A DNA stretch of 64,000 nt. Source: Glutamicibacter creatinolyticus. GTDB lineage: Bacteria > Actinomycetota > Actinomycetes > Actinomycetales > Micrococcaceae. Each line of letters opens with the position of its first letter. The first letter of the stretch is position 1. The notes beneath the pieces were generated by a model, which ran no database searches, was not told the DNA's origin, and saw nothing but the letters and a program-made list of their open reading frames with translations. Location of the stretch: positions 682,001 to 746,000 of the forward strand of contig NZ_CP034412.1 of assembly GCF_006094275.1 (NCBI RefSeq), read 5' to 3'. The translations under genes were made by a program, and so were the position numbers. This document shows, one piece after another, positions 9,401 to 18,063 of this stretch.

Positions 9401-9859
9401 CTACAGGTCCGGGTCCTCGGGGAAGTACTCCGGGTCGATCTCATGCACCGACTGCATCCACAGCTGGGAGAGCTCGTGCACCACGCACTGGTGCACGATG
9501 TCCACCACCTCGGGGTAGGACTCGGCGATCTGCTCAATCGGCAGCCGGTAGATGCTGATCCTTGCCCGCCGGCCGGGGGTGGCGGTGCGCGAGGAGGCCA
9601 GCGGCACCCGGTCCCCGGAGGCCGCCGCCTTCTCCAGCAGCTTGCCGCTGGGCACCGGGCGGATCCGGAAGTCGATGGCCTCCACCGCCGTGCCCCAGCG
9701 TTCGGCCAGGCGCTGCGCGCTGGCCACCACCGCGTCGTCGAAGCGTTCCGGGCGGGTGCGGTACCCGGGCAGGTGCATGGGCACCAGCGGTCCACGCCGG
9801 CCACGCCCGTGGCGGCGCCGGCGCGCGGGCAGGGCCGGGGGTCGGGATTTCTCCTTCAT
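9401..9859 (-). CDS. Metallopeptidase-family (zincin-like) protein, Rv3259-type
   Basis: A 152-residue protein resembling the PF06262 'metallopeptidase family' and, in gene order, mycobacterial Rv3259, which also sits near whiB2. A basic N-terminus (RRRRHGRGRRG) is followed by GPLVPMHLPGYRTRPERFD and an RIS(I)YRLPIE segment typical of the family. The zincin helix is degenerate: HQCVVHELSQLW has a single HE and no HExxH, so proteolytic activity is doubtful. The ATG at 9859 is chosen because TATGCT lies exactly 7 bases upstream (leaderless pattern) and there is no good ribosome-binding site for the upstream GTG 9883 or ATG 9871. It is divergent from the DUF3499 gene, 86 bases apart. Confidence 0.75.
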   Translation of the reverse strand: MKEKSRPPALPARRRRHGRGRRGPLVPMHLPGYRTRPERFDDAVVASAQRLAERWGTAVEAIDFRIRPVPSGKLLEKAAASGDRVPLASSRTATPGRRARISIYRLPIEQIAESYPEVVDIVHQCVVHELSQLWMQSVHEIDPEYFPEDPDL

Positions 9860-9866
9860 GCCCGCC

Positions 9867-9872
9867 AGCATA
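9867..9872 (-). promoter_or_regulatory. -10 element of leaderless metallopeptidase-family gene
   Basis: TATGCT on the minus strand, 7 bases before ATG 9859. The spacing places the transcription start on the start codon itself. Confidence 0.5.
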
Positions 9873-9932
9873 CAAGGAAACACCCCGGCCGTGCGGTGCC
9901 CGTGCCTGCCGGCTTTGTGGGCCGGCGGCGAG

Positions 9933-9938
9933 TAGACT
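9933..9938 (+). promoter_or_regulatory. -10 element of leaderless DUF3499 gene
   Basis: TAGACT lies 7 bases before GTG 9946. No Shine-Dalgarno sequence is present between them, so the mRNA probably starts at the GTG. Confidence 0.55.
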
Positions 9939-9945
9939 TAGCACC

Positions 9946-10329
9946 GTGGAAGGTCTTCGTTTATGCTCTCGTCCCGCGTGCCGCGAACAGGCGCGGGCCA
10001 CACTGACCTATGTCTACGCGGACTCCACCGCGGTGCTCGGTCCGTTGGCCACCTACCCGGAGCCGCACTGCTATGACCTGTGCGCCCAGCACGCCGACCG
10101 GCTGACCGTTCCCAGCGGCTGGAAGCTGATGCGCCTGCAGCTGCCGGACTCGCTGCAGCAGTCCGCCGCGCAGGACGATGAACTCTACGCCCTGGCCCAT
10201 GCGGTGAAGGAAGAACGCCCGGCCCCAGAGAAGCCCGCCCCCGCCCAGCGCAGCGCCCGCGGCGCGAAGCTCGACGCCCGCCCGCGCCTGGCCGTGCTGC
10301 CCCAGGACCAGCAGGACACCGGCCGCTAA
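9946..10329 (+). CDS. DUF3499 family protein
   Basis: A 127-residue protein of unknown function conserved in actinobacteria next to whiB2-type loci. The N-terminal half carries CSRPAC (C-x4-C) near residues 7-12 and HCYDLCAQHA (C-x3-C with flanking His) near 45-53, which together look like a small zinc-binding fold. The C-terminal ~45 residues are Ala/Pro/Arg-rich and probably disordered. The frame is open far upstream, but GTG 9946 matches the usual N-terminus and is preceded by a leaderless-type -10 box. Function is not known; zinc binding is inferred from cysteine spacing. Confidence 0.85.
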   Translation: MEGLRLCSRPACREQARATLTYVYADSTAVLGPLATYPEPHCYDLCAQHADRLTVPSGWKLMRLQLPDSLQQSAAQDDELYALAHAVKEERPAPEKPAPAQRSARGAKLDARPRLAVLPQDQQDTGR

Positions 10330-10471
10330 CCGGCTGCGGCCCCGCGCCGCCGCGGACGCAAAAGTCACCCCGTCCCCGCCGCCGGCGGCCTAGCGCGCAA
10401 TGCCCTGCGCCGCCTCCCACCGGGTCCAGTGCCGGTGGTGCTGAAAGAAGCCGCGATAAAACGTCACCTGA

Positions 10472-10517
10472 TTGCCCCCGCACTGGCGAATGTGACTAGC
10501 ATCAAGCACTAAGTGCT
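10472..10517 (+). promoter_or_regulatory. ahcY promoter candidate with palindromic operator
   Basis: TTGCCC at 10472-10477 could pair with TAGCAT at 10497-10502 (19-base spacer) or ACTAGC at 10495-10500 (17-base spacer). The perfect palindrome AGCACT-A-AGTGCT at 10505-10517 lies on the predicted transcription start, where a bound repressor would block initiation. The leader to the ahcY ATG is about 65 bases. Confidence 0.35.
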
Positions 10518-10576
10518 GCGCCAGGCCGGTACCCCGGCAGCGCCCAGCCACCGACGTCGCGAAAGACTGGGAGCCC

Positions 10577-12043
10577 ATGAGTATTGACTACAAGATCGCC
10601 GACATCACCCGCCATGAGGAAGGCCGCCACCAGATCCGGCTGGCCGAACAGGAAATGCCCGGCCTGATGTCCCTGCGCGCCGAGTTCGGTGACGCCAAGC
10701 CGCTGGCCGGGGCACGCATTGCCGGCTCCCTGCACATGACGGTGCAGACCGCGGTGCTGATTGAAACCCTGGTGGCCCTGGGCGCCGAGGTGCGCTGGGC
10801 AAGCTGCAACATCTTTTCCACCCAGGATGAGGCCGCCGCCGCGGTGGTGGTCGGCACCGGCACGGCCGAACAACCGGCCGGGGTGCCGGTATTCGCCTGG
10901 AAGAACGAATCCCTTGAGGACTACTGGTGGACCGCCAAGAAGATCCTCACCTGGCCGGGGGCCGAACAGGATCCGAGCCTGGGAGCGAACATGATCCTGG
11001 ATGACGGCGGGGACGCGACCCTGCTGCTGCACCTGGGCGTGCAGTACGAGGCGGCCGGCGCGGTGCCCGGCCCGGACGCGGCGGAAAACCACGAGCACGG
11101 GATCATCCTCTCGGTGCTGCGCGAATCCCTGGCCCGCGACGCACAGAAGTTCACCCGCATCGCCGGGCAGATCCAGGGCGTCTCGGAGGAAACCACCACC
11201 GGCGTGCTGCGCCTGCACCAGCTGGCCGAACGCGGCGAACTGCTCTTCCCGGCGATCAACGTGAACGATGCGGTCACCAAATCCAAGTTCGACAACAAGT
11301 ACGGGATCCGCCATTCGCTGCCCGACGGAATCATGCGCGCCACCGATGTGCTGATCGGCGGGAAGGTCGCCGTCGTGTGCGGCTACGGGGATGTGGGCAA
11401 GGGGGCCGCGGAGGCGCTGCGCGGGCAGGGTGCGCGGGTGATCATCACCGAAATCGACCCCATCTGCGCCCTGCAGGCCGCCATGGACGGCTACCAGGTC
11501 GCCCGCCTGGAATCCGTGGTCGGCCAGGGGGACATCTTCATCACCACCACCGGCGGCAAGGACATCATCCGGGTCGAGCACATGCTGGCGATGAAGGACA
11601 AGGCCATCGTGGGCAACGTCGGGCACTTCGACAACGAGATCCAGATGGCCGAGCTGGCCGCCGTGCCCGGCGTGCAGAAGATCGAAATCAAGCCGCAGGT
11701 GCACGAATGGGTGCTGGAGCCCGGCACCGGGCAGGAACGCTCGATCATCGTGCTCTCCGAAGGCCGGCTGCTGAACCTGGGCAACGCCACCGGCCACCCC
11801 TCCTTCGTGATGTCCAATTCATTCACCAACCAGGTCATGGCCCAAATCGAGTTGTTCACCAAGGCCGGTACCGGGCACTACGACAAACAGGTCTATGTGC
11901 TGCCCAAGGCACTGGATGAGAAGGTGGCGCGCCTGCACCTGGACGCCCTGGGCGTGGAGCTGACCGCCCTGAGCCCGGAACAGGCCGAGTACCTCGGCGT
12001 ACCGGTGGAAGGACCCTACAAGTCCGACGCCTACCGCTACTAA
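10577..12043 (+). CDS. ahcY: Adenosylhomocysteinase
   Basis: A 488-residue cytosolic NAD-dependent enzyme that hydrolyses S-adenosyl-L-homocysteine to adenosine and homocysteine, relieving product inhibition of methyltransferases and feeding the methionine cycle. The N-terminal substrate-binding part includes [13 protein letters not shown] and the [11 protein letters not shown] segment; the Rossmann region has [18 protein letters not shown] near 270; the C-terminus ends in the family-typical [10 protein letters not shown], which contributes to the neighbouring subunit's active site. Length and termini match the bacterial form with the ~40-residue insertion. The ATG is preceded by a close GGGAG. 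It appears monocistronic, flanked by a promoter and a GC-rich hairpin. Confidence 0.97.
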   Translation: MSIDYKIADITRHEEGRHQIRLAEQEMPGLMSLRAEFGDAKPLAGARIAGSLHMTVQTAVLIETLVALGAEVRWASCNIFSTQDEAAAAVVVGTGTAEQPAGVPVFAWKNESLEDYWWTAKKILTWPGAEQDPSLGANMILDDGGDATLLLHLGVQYEAAGAVPGPDAAENHEHGIILSVLRESLARDAQKFTRIAGQIQGVSEETTTGVLRLHQLAERGELLFPAINVNDAVTKSKFDNKYGIRHSLPDGIMRATDVLIGGKVAVVCGYGDVGKGAAEALRGQGARVIITEIDPICALQAAMDGYQVARLESVVGQGDIFITTTGGKDIIRVEHMLAMKDKAIVGNVGHFDNEIQMAELAAVPGVQKIEIKPQVHEWVLEPGTGQERSIIVLSEGRLLNLGNATGHPSFVMSNSFTNQVMAQIELFTKAGTGHYDKQVYVLPKALDEKVARLHLDALGVELTALSPEQAEYLGVPVEGPYKSDAYRY

Positions 12044-12054
12044 AGGCGCCCGAC

Positions 12055-12086
12055 GGCCGGGCCGGTCCTTGGCGGCCGGCCCGGCC
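12055..12086 (+). terminator. GC-rich hairpin after ahcY
   Basis: Perfect 11-bp inverted repeat GGCCGGGCCGG / CCGGCCCGGCC with a 10-base loop, 12 bases after the ahcY stop. No T-run follows. Confidence 0.5.
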
Positions 12087-12232
12087 CGGCACCCGACCGG
12101 CGAAGCTGGAGGCTAGCGGTGTGGTAATCCGGGAAAGTGCGCTGGTCACTGGTTATGCTGAAATCGCGACAGCCATCAGCAGGCTGAAGCAAATCGTCGA
12201 TCGCCCAACGCGCACACCCGGGAGGACATCTC

Positions 12233-13657
12233 ATGGCTGAAACGCCGGAGAACAACAAGCAGAACGAAGGTGCAAAGCCACAACCCGCACCGACGACTCC
12301 CGCCCCGACGGTGAAGGCCTCGCTCAGCGAGAAGGCCGAGAAGCTGGCCGCGCGCCTCGAAGAGCACAAGAACCAGCAGCCCAAGCCGACCCAGGCCGAA
12401 GCCGCAACACCGCCCGCCGCGTCCGGGCAGCAGGCCCAAAGGCCCAGCCCGAAGGCCCCGACCGGGGACAAGCCCGCCGCGGCGGATAAGGGGGCGCAAA
12501 AGCCGCCCGCACCGGGCTCGGGGGCAGCCCAGCCGGCCGCCGGCAAGCCGAAGGCCGAGCAGGCACCGGCCGCACAGCCGGCACCGAAGACCACCGTGCA
12601 GCCGGTGACGAAGAAGCCGGCCGCCCCGGCCACCAAACCGGTCAGCAAGCTGGAACCGGCCACCGAACCGGTGGAGGATGTCATCCGGGCCATTAAGCTG
12701 CCCCATGAGATCGCGGCGGAGAAGAAGGCCAAGGCCGCCCAAAACACCGGGTCCAGCGCCGCCCGGCCCGCCAGCGTGCCGCCGGTGACGGTCGCCGGGC
12801 CCAACGCCAGCCAGAAGAGCAACGCCTCGGCCGCCGCCGTGGCCGAAGCCCGCTCCCGGGTCTTTGGCAGCTACGTCCCGGAACCCGAGCCCTCCGAGGC
12901 CGCCGTGAAGCGCCGGGTCGCCCGGGAGCGTGCCCTGAACTCCAAGCCGCCGCTGGGACGCACCGCCCAGGTGCTGCTGGCCCTGATCTTCCCGGTCCTG
13001 TCGCTGATCGCCGCGATCCGCCTGGTCGCCACCCCCGCCTTCCTGGCCCTGGCCTATGGCCGCCCCGGCTTCCCGGCCGACGCCTACGGCTTCTCCTGGC
13101 CCGAACGGCTGACCTATGGCAGCTACGGGGTGGATTACCTGAACAACTTCGCCGGCCCCGAATACCTCTCCGGGCTGCGTCAGGCGGATGATTCGGCGCT
13201 GTTCACCGACGCCGAGGTGCAGCACATGGTGGATGTGAAGAACCTGATCGGGTTCGCGTACGTGCTCGGGGCGGTGCTGGCGGTGCTGGCGATCGTGCTG
13301 ATCGTCTACCTGATGCGCCGCTACGCCGGGGGAGTGCGCCGCGGGCTGTTCGCCGGGGCGCTGATTACGCTCGGGCTGATGGCCGCGCTGGTGGTCGCCG
13401 CCGTGATCGGCTGGCAGGGCTTCTTCACCAAGTTCCATGAGCTGTTCTTCTCCGAGGGCAGCTGGACGTTCTACGTCACCGACACGCTGATCCGTCTCTA
13501 CCCGCAGCAGTTCTGGATTGACTCGGCGATCAGCCTGGCGGTGCTGCTGCTCTTGGTGGTCATCATCGTGCTGATCACCTGCTGGCCCACCGGCCGGCGC
13601 CGCGAAGCCTCCCGGCTGCGCCAGGATGCGCGGGTCTTCGGGCTGGGCAACAGCTAA
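12233..13657 (+). CDS. TIGR01906 (DUF1461) family integral membrane protein
   Basis: A 474-residue protein with a long Ala/Pro/Lys-rich, disordered N-terminal region (about 1-235) followed by a membrane domain with four or five helices. The first helix region is VLLALIFPVLSLIAAIRLVATP; the extracytoplasmic segment GFPADAYGFSWPERL and the phrase ADDSALFTDAEVQHMVDVK are characteristic of TIGR01906/DUF1461 proteins, whose function is unknown. The start is supported by GGGAGGAC just upstream. The long charged tail is an addition relative to minimal family members and resembles the tail of the DUF5719 protein earlier in the window. It appears to be a single-gene unit ending in a strong hairpin. 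Confidence 0.75.
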   Translation: MAETPENNKQNEGAKPQPAPTTPAPTVKASLSEKAEKLAARLEEHKNQQPKPTQAEAATPPAASGQQAQRPSPKAPTGDKPAAADKGAQKPPAPGSGAAQPAAGKPKAEQAPAAQPAPKTTVQPVTKKPAAPATKPVSKLEPATEPVEDVIRAIKLPHEIAAEKKAKAAQNTGSSAARPASVPPVTVAGPNASQKSNASAAAVAEARSRVFGSYVPEPEPSEAAVKRRVARERALNSKPPLGRTAQVLLALIFPVLSLIAAIRLVATPAFLALAYGRPGFPADAYGFSWPERLTYGSYGVDYLNNFAGPEYLSGLRQADDSALFTDAEVQHMVDVKNLIGFAYVLGAVLAVLAIVLIVYLMRRYAGGVRRGLFAGALITLGLMAALVVAAVIGWQGFFTKFHELFFSEGSWTFYVTDTLIRLYPQQFWIDSAISLAVLLLLVVIIVLITCWPTGRRREASRLRQDARVFGLGNS

Positions 13658-13668
13658 CGCCGCGAACG

Positions 13669-13716
13669 CGCACCGCGGCCCCAAGGCAGATCAACCTGCC
13701 TTGGGGCCACGGTGCG
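13669..13716. terminator. Bidirectional terminator between TIGR01906 gene and methyltransferase
   Basis: A 13-bp plus 7-bp stem (one mismatch) with a 6-base loop, arms CGCACCG-C-GGCCCCAAGGCAG and its complement. It lies between convergent genes. Confidence 0.7.
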
Positions 13717-13749
13717 TTAACGGCCCCCAGTGGTGGTGCGCCGCACCGC

Positions 13750-14400
13750 TCACCGGTCGGGGTGGGCGACCTGACCGCCCAGCACAAAGATCCCGTCCGG
13801 GGCCCCGGGCAGCTGGCGAGCGGTGGTGGGCGCGAAGATGCTCACGCACCAGGGGGAGTCGGGGGTGAAGGGGCGCAGGTGCCAGTCGGCGTAGCGCCCC
13901 AGCAGCTGCAGCCCGGTGCCTTCCGCCGCCCGGTCCTGGTCCTCGGGCCCGCCAAAGACGGCGGCTGTGGTGCCCAGAATGAACACGCCCTGCGGATCCA
14001 GCAGCGCGCCGGCCTGCCGGAACACGCCGGCCAGTTCGCGCGCGGAGAGGAACGCGGCCACGTTGCCCGCCATCAGCAGCCCATCATAGCGCTGGATTAG
14101 TCCGGCCTGCTGCAGCTGGGCGGAGCCGATGTCGGTGACCGGCATCCGGCGGTACCAGGCGGGTTCGAAGAGCTCCGCGGCCACCTGGAGCACCTCCCCG
14201 GAGGTGTCGATGCCCCAGGCCAGATGGCCCGCGCGGCGCAGCGCGTTGACCGCGGCGCCAATCCCGCACCCCAGATCCAGCACCCGGGCCCGACGCGGCA
14301 GCAGCGCGTCCAGGAACCGGGCATCGGTTTCCAGGTCCACGCCGGCCGCGGCCAGGTCCCGCATCTTCTGGGCGTACTGCTGCAGGTCGGGGGTGATCAT
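13750..14400 (-). CDS. Class I SAM-dependent methyltransferase
   Basis: A 216-residue Rossmann-fold methyltransferase; substrate unknown. Motif I is VLDLGCGIGAAVNAL around residues 40-54, followed by the acidic residue of GIDTSGE after beta 2, and a motif IV-like GLLMAGNVAAFLS around residues 105-117. The start is ATG 14400 with AAGGA upstream. It is downstream of, and in the same direction as, the acyl-CoA ligase (69 bases apart), so co-transcription is possible but no functional link is evident. Confidence 0.85.
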   Translation of the reverse strand: MITPDLQQYAQKMRDLAAAGVDLETDARFLDALLPRRARVLDLGCGIGAAVNALRRAGHLAWGIDTSGEVLQVAAELFEPAWYRRMPVTDIGSAQLQQAGLIQRYDGLLMAGNVAAFLSARELAGVFRQAGALLDPQGVFILGTTAAVFGGPEDQDRAAEGTGLQLLGRYADWHLRPFTPDSPWCVSIFAPTTARQLPGAPDGIFVLGGQVAHPDR

Positions 14401-14469
14401 GGCCCCATCCTTGCACCCGCGGAGACCGGAAGGCCAGCACCGCGGTGCGTCTGCCAGCCGGCGGGCAGC

Positions 14470-16311
14470 TTAGCGCTGGTAGAGCCCGCCGATCACCGTG
14501 GCGTAGGTATCGAGCACCTCTTGACGCTTGAGCTTGAGCGAGCTGGTCAGGTGCCCGGAGGCCTCGGTCAGCTCATCGGGCAGGATCTGGAACTTGCGGA
14601 TCGACTCGGCCTTGGAGACGGTCAGGTTGGCCGCATCCACCGCCTGCTGCACCTGGGCGATCACCTGGGGGTGGGTGGCGGCTTGGCGCAGCGAGAGCTC
14701 ACCCAGATTCCGGGCCTTGGCCCATAATGCCAGCTCCTCATGATCCAACGCCACCAGCGCGGAGATGAACGGGCGGTTGTCTCCCACCAGGATGCAGTGC
14801 GCGACGATGCGTTCGGCGCGCACGGTTTCCTCCAGCGGGCCGGGGGCGACGTTCTTGCCGCCGGCGGTGACGATCAGCTCCTTCTTCCGACCGGTCACCT
14901 TCAGGTAGCCCTGCGCGTCCAGCTCCCCGGTGTCCCCGGAGGTGAAGTAGCCCTCGGGGGTGAACATCTCGGCGGTGGCCTTGGGGTTGTTGTGGTATCC
15001 GGCGAACACCCCGATGCCCTTGATCAGGATTTCCCCGTCCTCGGCGATGCGCACGCTGGTGCCCGGGATCGGGCGGCCCACGGTGCCCACCTTGGTGTGC
15101 TCGGGCTGGTTCACGGTGGCCGGGGCGGTGGTCTCGGTTAGCCCGTAGCCCTCCACCAGCTGGATGCCGGCGCCACGGAAGAAGTGGGCCAGATCCTCGT
15201 TCAGGGCGCTGGCCCCGGAGATCGCGTAACCGCACTGCCCGCCAAAGACCTCGCGCAGTTTGGGGTAGAGCAGCACATCAAAGAGCCTGTGCTTGGATTT
15301 GAGCAGCAGGCCGGGCCCGCGCCCGGTGCCGTGCTGCTTGGCCTGCAGGGCCTTGGAGTAGGCGATGGCCACCTGTTCGGCCTGCGCGAAGAGCTTCGCC
15401 TTGCCGCCCTCCTCGGCCTTGGACAGCGCCGTGTTGCGGATCTTCTCAAACACCCGCGGCACCGCCAGCAGGAAGCCGGGCTTCACCGCCTGCAGGTCCT
15501 CGACCAGGGTGGCGGTGTTCGGGGAGTGGGCGATCACCGCCCCGCCGTGGATGCAGGCCTGCTGCACGGCGCGGGCCAGCACGTGGGCCAGCGGCAGGAA
15601 CATCAAGGTGCGCTGGTCCTCGCCGAGCACGGTGCGCATGTAGTCGACCAGGTTGTAGGCGACCAGGGAGAAGTTCGCGTGGGTCATCATGCAGCCCTTG
15701 GGCCGCCCGGTGGTGCCGGAGGTGTAGACCAAGGTGGCCACGTCCTGCAGCCCGGCCCGGCTCCGGGCCGCCTCCAGCTGGCGCTGGCTGACCTGGTCGG
15801 GGTCGGCGAGCAGTTCGCTGAGCTTGGAGGAGGGGATGGAGCTCTCCCGGGCAGGGTTGCCGGCGTCAAAGAGGTAGACCTCCACCCGTTCGCCCAGTTG
15901 CGCGGCCGCCTGGCGGATCACCACCCGCTGGTCCGCGTTTTCGGCGAACACCACCCGGGCCCCGGAATCACGCAGGATCCATTCGATCTGGAAGGCGCTG
16001 CTGGTCTCATAGACCGGCACCGAGATGCCCCCGGCGAACCAGATGGCCTCCTCGACCAGCGCCCACTCGTAGCGGGTGCGGGACATGATCGCCACGTGGT
16101 CTCCGGGCTGCACCCCGTTGCTCATCAGCGTGGTGGCCAGGCGTTGCACATCGGTGAGGAACCGCCGGGCGCTGATGTCCCGCCAGGTGCCCTGGCGCTG
16201 CACGCTGAACAGCGGCTTGTCCGGGGCCTGCCGGACGCGTTCGAGCAATAGGTTGGTGGTGTTGTAGTTCGCATCCAGGTCATGCCGCAGCTCGACAGTC
16301 TCTTCGCGCAT
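14470..16311 (-). CDS. Long-chain fatty-acid--CoA ligase (AMP-forming)
   Basis: A 613-residue FadD15-like enzyme that activates long-chain fatty acids to acyl-CoA via an acyl-adenylate. The P-loop TLVYTSGTTGRPKG is near residues 170-185, GYGLTETTAP (motif II) is near 385, and the C-terminal domain has TSGDTGELDAQGYLKVTGRKKELIVTAGGKNV-type sequence (only partly quoted) with the catalytic lysine region near the end. ATG 16311 is preferred over ATG 16350 because AGGAAG lies close upstream and MREETVELRHD fits the family start. The gene follows the O-mannosyltransferase on the same strand, 73 bases apart. Confidence 0.9.
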   Translation of the reverse strand: MREETVELRHDLDANYNTTNLLLERVRQAPDKPLFSVQRQGTWRDISARRFLTDVQRLATTLMSNGVQPGDHVAIMSRTRYEWALVEEAIWFAGGISVPVYETSSAFQIEWILRDSGARVVFAENADQRVVIRQAAAQLGERVEVYLFDAGNPARESSIPSSKLSELLADPDQVSQRQLEAARSRAGLQDVATLVYTSGTTGRPKGCMMTHANFSLVAYNLVDYMRTVLGEDQRTLMFLPLAHVLARAVQQACIHGGAVIAHSPNTATLVEDLQAVKPGFLLAVPRVFEKIRNTALSKAEEGGKAKLFAQAEQVAIAYSKALQAKQHGTGRGPGLLLKSKHRLFDVLLYPKLREVFGGQCGYAISGASALNEDLAHFFRGAGIQLVEGYGLTETTAPATVNQPEHTKVGTVGRPIPGTSVRIAEDGEILIKGIGVFAGYHNNPKATAEMFTPEGYFTSGDTGELDAQGYLKVTGRKKELIVTAGGKNVAPGPLEETVRAERIVAHCILVGDNRPFISALVALDHEELALWAKARNLGELSLRQAATHPQVIAQVQQAVDAANLTVSKAESIRKFQILPDELTEASGHLTSSLKLKRQEVLDTYATVIGGLYQR

Positions 16312-16384
16312 CAACTCAATCTTCCTGCCAGGTCGGGGAAATACCGCCAATACCTGGCAGTTACTTCACGGTAATATAACGTAC

Positions 16385-17995
16385 TTAGCTCCAACTGGGA
16401 ATCCAGACCCGGGCCCGCCAGGCGGTGTCCGGGATCATCTGCCCGGACCAGATCGGCCAGAAGAAAGCCGAGACCACCAGCAACACCGCCAGGAACAGCA
16501 CCACCAGCACCAGCCGGGCCGGATAGCGCGGGGAGGCCGCCCCGCCGGGCGGGAGAAACTTGCCGATCATGAACGTCAGGGCGAGCATCAGGAACGGGGT
16601 CATCGGCAGCGTGTAGAAGAAGAACATGGTCCGCTCCGGGTACAGCAGCCAGGGCAGGAACCCGGCCGCAACGCTGGAGAGGATCGCCCCGGCCCGCCAG
16701 TCCCGGGCCCCGATCCACCACAGGATCAGCAACACCATGCTCAGGGCCGCCGCCCACCACATCACCGGGTTGGGCAGATCCGTGATCACCTCGGTGCACC
16801 GCGAGACCGTGCAGCCGTTCACCGCTTCGTCATAGCCCTCGAAGTAGAACAGCACCGGGCGCCCGGCGAACATCCAGGTCCAGGGCGGGGACTGCCAGCT
16901 GTGCGGCGAATCCAGCCCGGTATGGAAGCTGTAGGCCGAGACGTGGTACTGCCACAGCGACCGCAGCGGCGCCGGCAGCCAGCCAAGACCCTCCCCGGGA
17001 TGCTCGGCCGCCCAATTGCGGTAGCGCCCCTCGCTGCCGGCCAGCCAACCGCTCCAGGTGGCCAGGTAGGTGGCCAGCACCAGCGGGATGATCTGGAAAA
17101 AGGCCAGGATCCCGTCCCGCCACAGCCCCGAGACCACCCAGTGGCGGATCCCTGCGGTGCGTCGCGCCGACAAGTCCCACAGCACGGTCAGGATCCCGAA
17201 CACCGCGACGAAGGACAGGGCCGACCACTTCACGCCCACCGCGCAGCCCAGCATCAACCCGGCCACCAGGCGCCAGGGCCGGAACCAGAGCATCGGCCCG
17301 TGGCGCAGCATCCAGTAGTCCGCCCGGTTGCCCGGCGGGATGCTCAGCTTGGCGATCAGCCGCCGCCGCCCGTCGGCACGATCCAGCACCAGGGCGTAGA
17401 ACCCGGCCAGGATGAAGAACATCAGGAACACGTCCAGCAGCGCCGTGCGGGACATGACAATCGAATGCCCGTCCACGGCCAGCAGCAGCCCGGCAATCCC
17501 GGCCAGTGCGTGCGAGTTGAACAGCGCCCGGGCGCACAGGGTCACCAGCAGCACCGCCAGGGTGCCAAACAGTGCGGTGGCCGTGCGCCAACCCAGCCCG
17601 TTGTACTCCCCGAAGACCAGCATCCCCAGCCCAATCAGCCATTTGCCCAAGGGTGGGTGCACCACGTAGGAGGCCCCACCCTCCAGCTGCGGGTCCCCGG
17701 CAATGAACCGGTCATTGCTCTCATCCACCCATTCCATCTCGTGTCCGAAATGCAGCAGCGCCCAGGCGTCCTTGACGTAGTAGGTCTCATCGAAGATCAG
17801 TTCGTGCGGGTGGTTCAGGTGCACGAAGCGCAGCAACCCGCCCAGGAGGGTGACGACCAGGGGGATGAGCCACGCCAGGACGCCGCCGGGGGCGGTGGCC
17901 GGCAGCAGCCGCTCGCGCAATGCGCTGGCGGTGAAGGCCTGGTACGGGGAACGGACCGGGCTGGCCGACTGGGGTTTTGACTCGGTGAGGCTCAT
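16385..17995 (-). CDS. pmt: Dolichyl-phosphate-mannose--protein mannosyltransferase (GT39)
   Basis: An integral membrane protein of about 536 residues that transfers mannose from polyprenyl-phosphomannose to Ser/Thr of secreted proteins, the bacterial counterpart of eukaryotic PMTs. The first extracytoplasmic loop contains FDETYYVKDAW, with the DE pair needed for catalysis, and HEMEWVDESNDRF. There are about ten hydrophobic helices. The C-terminal loop includes HSWQSPPWTW, typical of this branch. The gene is divergent from rsmI, the same arrangement as Mycobacterium tuberculosis Rv1002c/Rv1003. ATG 17995 has TAGCAT 8 bases upstream, suggesting a leaderless start; ATG 18001, two codons earlier, is the alternative. 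Confidence 0.93.
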   Translation of the reverse strand: MSLTESKPQSASPVRSPYQAFTASALRERLLPATAPGGVLAWLIPLVVTLLGGLLRFVHLNHPHELIFDETYYVKDAWALLHFGHEMEWVDESNDRFIAGDPQLEGGASYVVHPPLGKWLIGLGMLVFGEYNGLGWRTATALFGTLAVLLVTLCARALFNSHALAGIAGLLLAVDGHSIVMSRTALLDVFLMFFILAGFYALVLDRADGRRRLIAKLSIPPGNRADYWMLRHGPMLWFRPWRLVAGLMLGCAVGVKWSALSFVAVFGILTVLWDLSARRTAGIRHWVVSGLWRDGILAFFQIIPLVLATYLATWSGWLAGSEGRYRNWAAEHPGEGLGWLPAPLRSLWQYHVSAYSFHTGLDSPHSWQSPPWTWMFAGRPVLFYFEGYDEAVNGCTVSRCTEVITDLPNPVMWWAAALSMVLLILWWIGARDWRAGAILSSVAAGFLPWLLYPERTMFFFYTLPMTPFLMLALTFMIGKFLPPGGAASPRYPARLVLVVLFLAVLLVVSAFFWPIWSGQMIPDTAWRARVWIPSWS

Positions 17996-18003
17996 TGTCA
18001 TTC

Positions 18004-18009
18004 ATGCTA
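18004..18009 (-). promoter_or_regulatory. Possible -10 element for leaderless pmt transcript
   Basis: TAGCAT on the minus strand, 8 bases before ATG 17995. Confidence 0.35.
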
Positions 18010-18051
18010 CCGGTGGGCAAAATACAAATGCCGCAGTTACACACCTAGGGA

Positions 18052-18057
18052 TAGGCT
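18052..18057 (+). promoter_or_regulatory. -10 element of leaderless rsmI transcript
   Basis: TAGGCT lies 6 bases before GTG 18064 and no Shine-Dalgarno sequence is present. Confidence 0.5.
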
Positions 18058-18063
18058 AATAAG

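Noticed and set aside
10330-10576. S-adenosylhomocysteine riboswitch before ahcY
   Set aside because: The conserved aptamer segments are not recognisable; the only striking feature is the palindrome.
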